Source: Akkermansia sp. RCC_12PD
Lineage (GTDB): Bacteria > Verrucomicrobiota > Verrucomicrobiia > Verrucomicrobiales > Akkermansiaceae
Assembly (NCBI RefSeq): GCF_036417355.1
Contig: NZ_CP143889.1
Location: 2,108,001-2,172,000 of the forward strand
Reading direction: 5' to 3'
DNA length: 64,000 nucleotides
The notes beneath the pieces are model-generated. The model searched no databases and was not told the DNA's origin. It was given only the letters and a program-made list of their open reading frames with translations. This document shows positions 57,146-64,000 of the stretch, one piece after another (positions within the stretch are counted from its first letter, which is position 1; each line of letters begins with the position of its first letter). A program made the position numbers and the translations under genes.

Positions 57146-58558
57146 CTAGTCCGCCATCTGATGGATTGCAGGTACTTCCGGAGTGCCGGGAATGGAGCGC
57201 AGGAAGAGCCCGGGCGGCAGTTTTCTCCGGTCCCATTCCGTAGTACGGGCCAGCCTCTGCAACCTGCGTATTTCCAGTTCCCGGTCCAGCATGAGAGCCG
57301 CCAGGTGCGTGGCGGACACATGCTCCCTGTGCAGGCGCATGAGCAGGCCGTCGCGGAGGACCGCCTCCGGTGATGCGATGGCGAATTCAGGGAACAGGGC
57401 AGCCAGTTCGGATTCATACAGGTCTTTCAGCGGCATGAAATCCGCCGTGCAGGCCGCCCGGATGGCGCGGAGGTCCGTCGTGATGTCCGTTCCGTTCAGG
57501 GATGAGAGCAGAAGCGCCCCCTCTTCATCCGCCAATGCGCGCATGCGGCATGCGGAAAGACAGCCTTCTTCTGCGGAACCGGGCTGCACTTCACTCATGG
57601 GCGGCAGGCTGATGGTACGGATTCCCAGTCCGGCGGCCAGATGTTCCGCACGGGCAATGTCCTTTTCCGGCGTGCCGGACAAACGGGGAATGAATCCCGT
57701 GACAGGGAGATCGGGGAGTGATTTTTTCAACACATGGACCAGCAGGCTTGAAGAAGCGTTCTCCAGCAGGTTCAGGCATGCGGAGCCGCAGCCGGCCTTC
57801 AGGATGAAATCCGCTATCCCCTTGCGGAGCGCATGCCGGGTTTGCCGGTCCGGGGCAGGGAGTGGGGCGGTTCTGTCCGCTGGCGTTTCTGCCGGGATAA
57901 CTGCCGCGTCCCGTTCAAAGAGCTGCAGCCTGGCGGCCAGCTCCCCCGTGCCGGACCACAGGGAGGAAGCTCCGGGTAGCATAAACGGACCTTCCCCTCC
58001 CGCCAGGCGGACGGTTGCTACCGGGAGGGCTGTTTCCAGCGCCAGACGGCGGCTTTCCTCTTCGTCCTGTTCCAGTTGTCCCTCATGCCAGGGAGCCGCA
58101 GGCATGCGCAGAAGCAGGCACGGCTTGAAAGATGGGCGTTCATTCTGTTCCCCCACGGGACGGACAGTAAATTCCCCGGATTCCTTTCCCCGGAACAGGC
58201 CTGCGGCCGGAGCTGAGTTTTTCTCCTGGCGTTCACCCGGGATGACGGCTTTCTGGGGAAGGAGACGGCCTGAGCGGAGCAGATAAAGGCGGATTCCTCC
58301 GGCATCCGGAGCGCCAAGCAGAAGGGGAACTTCCGCTATTTCACGGGCCAGATATTCAAAGGCGGCCTGGTGTTGCGCCCGAAAGCCGCTGCGCAGGGCC
58401 AGTTCCCCCGTGTTCATGCCCCCCAGGGCCAGAGGCGGGCAAATGACGATTTCCGCTCCCCGGTCCAGGCAGGTCCGGTACAGTTCCACGATGGCCCGGA
58501 GATTTCTGGGAAATTGGCCGGGAATGGTTTCCGGCTGGATCAGTCCTGTTCGCAACAT
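57146..58558 (-). CDS. degenerate glutamine-dependent NAD synthetase-like protein
   Basis: A 470-residue protein with the two-domain layout of NadE. The N-terminal nitrilase-like part (IPGQFPRNLRAIVELYRTCL, then ICPPLALGGMNTGELALRSGF) aligns with the glutaminase domain, but the catalytic Glu of 'PELALTGY' is replaced by Pro and I see no nucleophile Cys context. The C-terminal part keeps FMPLKDLYESELAALFPEF and the SSLNGTDITTD region, while the ATP loop SGGxDS is missing (AGCGSACLNLLENASSSLL). It is probably not an active NAD synthetase. It is divergent from the ABC exporter genes. Confidence 0.65.
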   Translation of the reverse strand: MLRTGLIQPETIPGQFPRNLRAIVELYRTCLDRGAEIVICPPLALGGMNTGELALRSGFRAQHQAAFEYLAREIAEVPLLLGAPDAGGIRLYLLRSGRLLPQKAVIPGERQEKNSAPAAGLFRGKESGEFTVRPVGEQNERPSFKPCLLLRMPAAPWHEGQLEQDEEESRRLALETALPVATVRLAGGEGPFMLPGASSLWSGTGELAARLQLFERDAAVIPAETPADRTAPLPAPDRQTRHALRKGIADFILKAGCGSACLNLLENASSSLLVHVLKKSLPDLPVTGFIPRLSGTPEKDIARAEHLAAGLGIRTISLPPMSEVQPGSAEEGCLSACRMRALADEEGALLLSSLNGTDITTDLRAIRAACTADFMPLKDLYESELAALFPEFAIASPEAVLRDGLLMRLHREHVSATHLAALMLDRELEIRRLQRLARTTEWDRRKLPPGLFLRSIPGTPEVPAIHQMAD

Positions 58559-58736
58559 GGTCCGGCAGGCTAGCCCATTCCGCGGTTCCGGACAAGCCGG
58601 GATACCGTGAATTCCCCATAAAGGGAATATTCCTGTGGAGTTTTTACAGCAAGGAGCTTGTCATGTCCGCGCTTCATGGTATGATCCGTCCCGATTGCCT
58701 GCCGTCCGTTGGCGGGGGCATCAGTCGCAACTATTT

Positions 58737-60587
58737 ATGAGGGAACAGTCAACACAGGGGCAGGAACCCGCTGCGCAGAACATCGTGCATTTATGGCGCG
58801 AATACCTTCGCCCTTACAAGTTAACCCTGGCGGGAGCTGTGCTCGGGGGCGTTATCGCCGCCCTTTCCAGCGGCTTCGGCATTCCGGCGATCCTGCAGTC
58901 GGTATTCTCCGTGATCTTTGACGGAGAACCGCTCCCCGTCTATGCGGAACGCCTCATGCTGCTGTTCGTGCGGCCTGAGGAACTGCCCTGGCTGACCGTC
59001 TGGGCGGCGGCGGCCCTGCTGCCCCTTGTCGTGGTGGTCCGCGGCCTGTCTTCTTTCGTCAATGTCTATTTGCTGTCCAAAATAGGGCTGGGCGTGCTGG
59101 AAACCATCCGGCTCAAGGTGTACAGGAAATTTCAGGACCTTTCCCTTTCCTTCCACGACCGCTGCCAGCGGGGGGACCTGCTGAGCCGTCTGATGCAGGA
59201 TACCCAGTTTCTCCAGGGCGCCCTGGTTCAGATTGCCAATGATCTGATCATCCAGCCCCTCACCCTGTTGGGTGCTCTGGGATTTCTGGTTTACAAGGCG
59301 TCCGTCAGCCAGCAGTTCCTGATTCTGCTGGCCAACATGCTCCTGGTGGGGGCCTGTGTGATCCCCATCCGCTATATCGGCAAAAAGATGCTTGTCCGCG
59401 CACGCACGGTGCAGGCCAGTCAGGGGGATCTTTCCTCCACGCTCCAGGAAAATTTTTCTTCCCAGCGGGACATCCGCGCCTTTGAACTGGAGCAGCAGCA
59501 GACCAACCTCTTTAAAAACAGGATACGCCGTTACATCCAGGCTTCCATCAGCGTGGTCCGATGGCAGAGCCTGCTGACGCCCCTGATTGAATTCGTCAGC
59601 GCCGTTGCCATGGCCGCCACCCTCTTTGTCGCCAACATGAACGGGATGAGCATGGGGGACTTCGCCTCCCTGGCTACGGCCATGTACCTTTGCTATGAGC
59701 CGGTCAAAAGGCTGGGAGCGGTCCACAACAAGGCGGAGACCCTCAAAGCCGGGCTGGAGCGCATTAATGAAGTGCTGCATGCCGCGGACGACGTTCCCGA
59801 ACCGAAAACCCCGAAAAGTCCGGAAGAATGGAAGGGGGAAGTCGAATTCAACAATGTCTGTTTCAGTTATCAGGAAGATGCCCCTGTCATGCGGAATATT
59901 GACGTCCGCATTCCGGCGGGGCAGGTGGTTGCCCTTGTCGGTCCCAGCGGGGCGGGAAAAACGACTTTCATCAACTTGCTGTGCCGTTTTTACGACGTGC
60001 TCTCCGGTAGCGTGAAGGTGGACGGAGTGGACGTGCGGGAAATGAGCAAAAGGGACTTGCTGTCCCACATTGCGCTGGTGTCCCAGTATCCCGTCCTGTT
60101 CCGCGGGTCCGTGGCGGACAACATCCGCATAGGCCGCCCGGAGGCTTCGGACAAAGAAGTGGAACAGGCAGGGAGGATGTCCGCCGTGGACAGTTTTGTG
60201 AATGAGACTGGGGAAGGCTACGGCCGCCTGATCGGCGAGATGGGGGAAGGGCTCTCCGGCGGCCAGCGTCAGCGCGTGTCCCTGGCCAGGGCATTTCTGA
60301 AAGACGCTCCCATTCTGGTGCTGGATGAAGCCACGGCATCCCTGGACATGAAGAGCGAGGAACTGATCCAGAAGGAAATCGAGAAGCTGGCTTCAGGAAG
60401 GACCACCTTCATCATTGCTCACCGATTCAGCACCATCCGCATGGCGGACCGCATTCTGGTTCTGGAAGGGGGGCGCATTGCCGCGGACGGCACGCATGAG
60501 GAACTCATGGAAAAATCCCCCCTGTACCGGGATCTTTACACCAAGCAGCAAATGATTGCGGAAGAGGAAGGAGGCTCGTCATGTTAA
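58737..60587 (+). CDS. MsbA-like ABC exporter, subunit 1
   Basis: A 616-residue half-transporter from MREQSTQGQEPAAQ. It has six membrane helices in the first ~330 residues. The nucleotide-binding domain shows Walker A GPSGAGKTTFI, the signature LSGGQRQRVSL, Walker B ILVLDEATASLD and the H-loop IIAHRFSTI. It exports lipids or other hydrophobic molecules. Tandem with a related half-transporter with a 7-bp overlap, so probably a heterodimer. The frame continues 34 codons upstream from a GTG, which I rejected. Confidence 0.92.
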   Translation: MREQSTQGQEPAAQNIVHLWREYLRPYKLTLAGAVLGGVIAALSSGFGIPAILQSVFSVIFDGEPLPVYAERLMLLFVRPEELPWLTVWAAAALLPLVVVVRGLSSFVNVYLLSKIGLGVLETIRLKVYRKFQDLSLSFHDRCQRGDLLSRLMQDTQFLQGALVQIANDLIIQPLTLLGALGFLVYKASVSQQFLILLANMLLVGACVIPIRYIGKKMLVRARTVQASQGDLSSTLQENFSSQRDIRAFELEQQQTNLFKNRIRRYIQASISVVRWQSLLTPLIEFVSAVAMAATLFVANMNGMSMGDFASLATAMYLCYEPVKRLGAVHNKAETLKAGLERINEVLHAADDVPEPKTPKSPEEWKGEVEFNNVCFSYQEDAPVMRNIDVRIPAGQVVALVGPSGAGKTTFINLLCRFYDVLSGSVKVDGVDVREMSKRDLLSHIALVSQYPVLFRGSVADNIRIGRPEASDKEVEQAGRMSAVDSFVNETGEGYGRLIGEMGEGLSGGQRQRVSLARAFLKDAPILVLDEATASLDMKSEELIQKEIEKLASGRTTFIIAHRFSTIRMADRILVLEGGRIAADGTHEELMEKSPLYRDLYTKQQMIAEEEGGSSC

Positions 60588-62365
60588 GGCAGTTTTTCGA
60601 GTACGCGCGGTATTTGAAGCCGGTGGTGAAGCTGTTCATCGCCGCACTGGCCGCCGGAGCCCTTGCCGCCGCCGCCAGCGGCTTCGGCTTCCCCGTGATG
60701 ATTGCCAAGGTATTCCCCGTGGTATTCGACAATACGCAAATTCCGCCGGAAATACATGACATCATTGCCCGGACGGTAGCTCCGGAACACATGCACGTCG
60801 CCGTGCTTGTCGCGGTGTGTTCCCTGCTTCCGCTGATATTTGCCATCAGGGGAATAGGCACCTTTTTCAACGTGTACTGGATCAGCATCGTCAGCATGAA
60901 GGTGCTGGAGGAAATCCGGCTGGACGCCTTTTCCAGGCTGCAAACCCTTCCCCTGTCGTTCATCGACCGCCAGAAGCGCGGAGACCTTATCAGCCGCCTG
61001 CTGAATGACGCCGCCGGCGTGCAGAGCGGCCTGGTTGTGGCGGCCAATGACATCATCAAGCAGCCCCTTACGCTGCTGGCCGCGCTGGGATTTCTCGTTT
61101 ACCAGGTCTTCGTCAATCCGCATACGGCCATCGTGCTGCTGAATCTCGGGCTGATTGCCCTGGCGGTGTGGCCCATCCGCTTTTTCGGCCGCCGCATCAT
61201 GAAGAAAGCCAAGCTGGCGCAGGAGGAACTGGGGAACATCACCGCCGCCGCGCAGGAAAACCTGGCGGCGCAGCGTGAAATCCGCTCCTACGGCATGCAG
61301 GAACAGCAGGTGGGATTATTCCTGGGGCTGATCCAGCGGTTCTTTCAAATTAACCTCAGGACGGTAAAATACAGGCATTTCCTGGTGCCGGTCCTGGAAA
61401 TCGTAACGGCTCTGGGCCTGGGCATCCTGCTGGTGAAGGGAAATGAAATGGGCATGACCAAAGCCGAATTTACGGCCCTGGCCGCGGCTCTGTTCATGTG
61501 CTATGACCCGCTCAAGCGCCTGGGCGTCACCCTCACCAACCTGAAAAGCGCGTATGCCTCCCTGGAGCGCATCAACTACATTCTGAAAGAGCCCGACACC
61601 ATGCCGGAGCCGTCCGACCCCGTTCCGCTGGGGCGTGCGGCGGGCAGGCTGGACTACGATCATGTTTCCTTCTCCTACGACGGAGCCCGCCATGTGCTGA
61701 ACGGCATTGATATCCACATCCGCCCCGGTGAGGTGGTGGGGCTCGTGGGGCCCAGCGGAGCGGGGAAAACCACCTTCGCCAGCCTTCTGCCCAGGTTTTA
61801 CGACGTCAGTTCCGGCGCCGTGCTTGTGGACGGCGTGGACGTGAGGGCCGCAACCCTGCACGACGTGCGCAAAAACATCGCCTTCGTCTCCCAGCATCCC
61901 GTGCTGTTCCACGGCACCATCATGGAGAATATCCGGCTGGGGCGCCAGGACGCCACGGATGAGGAAGTCATCGCCGCCGCCCGTTCCGCTTCCGCGGACG
62001 AGTTCATCATGGGCATGCCGGAGGGCTACCAGACCGTGCTTGGCGACGGCGGAAGCGGCCTGTCCGGAGGCCAGCGCCAGCGCGTGGCGATTGCCCGCGC
62101 GTTTTTGAAAGACGCCCCGATCCTGATTCTTGACGAAGCCACCGCCTCCCTTGACGCGGAAAGCGAGGCCCAGATCCAGCATGAACTGGACCGGCTGGTG
62201 GAAGGCAGAACGGCGCTGATCGTAGCCCACCGCTTCAGCTCCATCCGGGTGGCGACGCGCATTCTGGTGTTTGAGGATGGCCGCATCGTCGGGGACGGCA
62301 CCCATGAGCAATTATATGCCTCCTGCCCCCTGTACCGGGAACTGTACGACCGCCAGTCCCTGTAA
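60581..62365 (+). CDS. MsbA-like ABC exporter, subunit 2
   Basis: A 594-residue half-transporter. Six N-terminal helices, Walker A GPSGAGKTTFA, signature LSGGQRQRVAIARA, Walker B ILILDEATASLD and H-loop IVAHRFSSI are present. It overlaps the stop of the first subunit, so translation is coupled. Both ATP sites look complete in both subunits. A hairpin (CAGTCCCT and AGGGACTG, 62354-62373) spans its stop codon but lacks a T-run. Confidence 0.92.
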   Translation: MLRQFFEYARYLKPVVKLFIAALAAGALAAAASGFGFPVMIAKVFPVVFDNTQIPPEIHDIIARTVAPEHMHVAVLVAVCSLLPLIFAIRGIGTFFNVYWISIVSMKVLEEIRLDAFSRLQTLPLSFIDRQKRGDLISRLLNDAAGVQSGLVVAANDIIKQPLTLLAALGFLVYQVFVNPHTAIVLLNLGLIALAVWPIRFFGRRIMKKAKLAQEELGNITAAAQENLAAQREIRSYGMQEQQVGLFLGLIQRFFQINLRTVKYRHFLVPVLEIVTALGLGILLVKGNEMGMTKAEFTALAAALFMCYDPLKRLGVTLTNLKSAYASLERINYILKEPDTMPEPSDPVPLGRAAGRLDYDHVSFSYDGARHVLNGIDIHIRPGEVVGLVGPSGAGKTTFASLLPRFYDVSSGAVLVDGVDVRAATLHDVRKNIAFVSQHPVLFHGTIMENIRLGRQDATDEEVIAAARSASADEFIMGMPEGYQTVLGDGGSGLSGGQRQRVAIARAFLKDAPILILDEATASLDAESEAQIQHELDRLVEGRTALIVAHRFSSIRVATRILVFEDGRIVGDGTHEQLYASCPLYRELYDRQSL

Positions 62366-62515
62366 AGGGACTGCGGCGGAAGGGCCGGTTTTGCGGGAAG
62401 AAAGGGCCGGGCTTCCCTCCCGGCGGCTGGCCGGAGGAAATATGGCTGTTTTTTCTCAAGGCATGGAGGAAAGAGCTATTGTCAAACAGGATGCATGATG
62501 TAGTATTCCGCCAGC

Positions 62516-64000
62516 ATGAATACATTGGACGAATCTCTGACGAACGCCGTGAAAGAGGGTAGGCTTTTGGAATCTTCCCTGACCAACATCCGCCTTCTTC
62601 TGGCGGGAACGAGGTCTCCCGTGGCGCGCCAGGCCGTGGAGGAGTTGGCCGCCGCCGGACAATGGCAGGAACTGAATGACCGTTTTTACAAAACCCTGGC
62701 TTTCGGCACGGGGGGGCTCCGCGGCCGCACCATCGGTAATGTGGTCACGACTGCGGAAGAGGGGAAGGGCGGCGTGAACGGCCGTCCGGAATATCCCTGT
62801 GTGGGAACGGCCTGCATGAACTACTTCAACGTGGGGCGTGCGATGCGCGGCCTGATCATCTATGTGAAAAAACACGTGGAGGCTACGGAGCCGGGAAGAA
62901 AGCCCCGGCTGGTCATCGGGCACGATACGCGCCATTTCTCCCGTGACTTTGCCGAATTCTGCGCCGGAATCGGCACGGACCTGGGCTGTGACGTTTATCT
63001 GTTCGACAGCCCCCGCGCCACGCCGGAAATCTCCTTTGCCATCCGTGAACTGAATGCGGACTCCGGCGTCGTGCTGACCGCCAGTCACAACCCCTCCCAC
63101 GACAACGGCTTCAAGGCCTATTTCAGCGACGGCGCCCAGCTTGTCCCCCCGCATGACAAGGCGGTGATTACGGAAGTGAACGCCCTGACCTCGGAAGAAT
63201 ACGAACCCCTGCCGGAAAACCGGAGGGGAGAACTCCACGTGCTGGACTCCTCCTTTGACCGCATTTACATGGACAGGCTGAAATCCGTGCTTCTGCGCCC
63301 GGAACTCTTCGCCAAAGGAGGCGCCAAAATCGTTTACTCCAACCTGCACGGCACGGGCGGCCACATCATCGTTCCGCTGCTGAAGGAATTGGGCTGCAAT
63401 GTGCAGACCGTGGCGGCGCAGGACGTACAGGACGGACGTTTCCCGACCGTGGCTTCCCCGAACCCGGAAAATCCGCCGGCACTGGCCATGGCCATTGAAC
63501 AGGCGGACGCTTCCGGAGCGGACATCGTCATCGCTACGGACCCGGATGCGGACCGCATGGGCGTGGCCGTGCGTGGGGAAGACGGAAAAATGCACCTTCT
63601 GACGGGCAACCAGATCGGCTCCCTGCTGGCGTGGTACCGCTGCATGAGCATGTCGGAACTCGGCATCATCAATGACTCCAATCGTTCCCGCGCCGTCATG
63701 GTGAAAACATTCGTCACCACCGGGCTGCAGGACGCCATCGGCCACCACTTCGGGTATGAAGTGGTCAACGTACTCACGGGGTTCAAATACATTGCCCAGA
63801 AGCTTGGGAAATACGAGGAAGCCATCCCGGCGGAAAAACGCAGGGACTACCGCAGGATGAGCGAGGAGCAGACGCGGGCCCTGCGTCTGCAATACAGCCG
63901 CTACTTCGTTTTCGGCGGGGAGGAAAGCTACGGTTACCTGGCCCAGGACTTTGTGCGCGACAAGGATGCCAACTCCGCCGCCATCATCTTTGCGGAACTG
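62516..64000 (+). CDS. phosphoglucomutase/phosphomannomutase (3' end outside window)
   Basis: 495 codons from MNTLDESLTNAVKEG remain open at the right edge. The alpha-D-phosphohexomutase motifs are clear: FGTGGLRGRTIGN at the start, the phosphoserine loop TASHNPSHDNGFKAYF, the metal loop ATDPDADRMGVAV and the sugar-binding FGGEESYGYLA. The enzyme swaps phosphate between C1 and C6 of hexoses. Family members of this type are ~580-600 residues, so ~100 are missing here. It begins 150 bp after the ABC genes. Confidence 0.95.
   Translation, partial: MNTLDESLTNAVKEGRLLESSLTNIRLLLAGTRSPVARQAVEELAAAGQWQELNDRFYKTLAFGTGGLRGRTIGNVVTTAEEGKGGVNGRPEYPCVGTACMNYFNVGRAMRGLIIYVKKHVEATEPGRKPRLVIGHDTRHFSRDFAEFCAGIGTDLGCDVYLFDSPRATPEISFAIRELNADSGVVLTASHNPSHDNGFKAYFSDGAQLVPPHDKAVITEVNALTSEEYEPLPENRRGELHVLDSSFDRIYMDRLKSVLLRPELFAKGGAKIVYSNLHGTGGHIIVPLLKELGCNVQTVAAQDVQDGRFPTVASPNPENPPALAMAIEQADASGADIVIATDPDADRMGVAVRGEDGKMHLLTGNQIGSLLAWYRCMSMSELGIINDSNRSRAVMVKTFVTTGLQDAIGHHFGYEVVNVLTGFKYIAQKLGKYEEAIPAEKRRDYRRMSEEQTRALRLQYSRYFVFGGEESYGYLAQDFVRDKDANSAAIIFAEL

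Overview
The window looks like a chromosomal segment of a Verrucomicrobiota bacterium, most likely Akkermansia or a close relative. I infer this from gene content and protein style: a Verru_Chthon-like giant prepilin protein, many secreted proteins, LpxA and KdsB for a Gram-negative outer membrane, and moderately GC-rich coding DNA. It was not confirmed by any search.

Layout: 1-1.3 kb holds the 3' end of a TIGR03790-type gene and rplS with a clear terminator. 1.4-14.2 kb is a minus-strand block: an M28 peptidase and an esterase, then ileS-lspA-DUF1573-rhodanese-sufS-lipase lipoprotein-pseudokinase-DUF4328, packed with gaps of 2 to 71 bp. 14.3-22 kb is an AT-rich accessory island: an IS1595-like element with 20-bp inverted ends lying in a gene remnant, a small membrane protein that is a candidate immunity protein, and an Rhs polymorphic-toxin gene carrying three separate lesions (an early TAG, a 1-nt frameshift and a late TAG). 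22-34 kb is mostly cell-envelope functions: DUF456, class A beta-lactamase, a LolC/E-like permease, an RDD protein, lpxA, a HAD phosphatase, rmuC, PBP1A, and an HtrA-like protease followed by a catalytically dead relative.

The most striking region is 35.9-43.3 kb. Two divergent copies of a ~1,000-residue surface or pilin-like protein face away from each other. Only the right copy has a start codon and a prepilin-like N-terminal head. The left copy is headless, but its 981-codon frame is intact and it has its own intrinsic terminator. The copies share a 343-bp inner inverted repeat (183 bp perfect) just after the head, a diverged middle (~350 residues), and a near-identical 1.57-kb tail. The head and its upstream region lie between the inner inverted repeats. 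Recombination there would flip the head and fuse it in frame to the other copy's variable region. This is a candidate expression switch or antigenic-variation locus, inferred from geometry alone.

43.4-64 kb is largely housekeeping and envelope: a sodium/solute symporter, pyrG, kdsB, an O-antigen ligase-like protein, tRNA-Ala(CGC), a parvulin isomerase, two tandem PilT-like ATPases (possible partners of pilin-like proteins), a DUF883/YqjE-like membrane cassette, an mlaEFD-type lipid transporter, a degenerate NAD synthetase, a heterodimeric MsbA-like ABC exporter, and the 5' part of a phosphoglucomutase gene that runs off the right edge.
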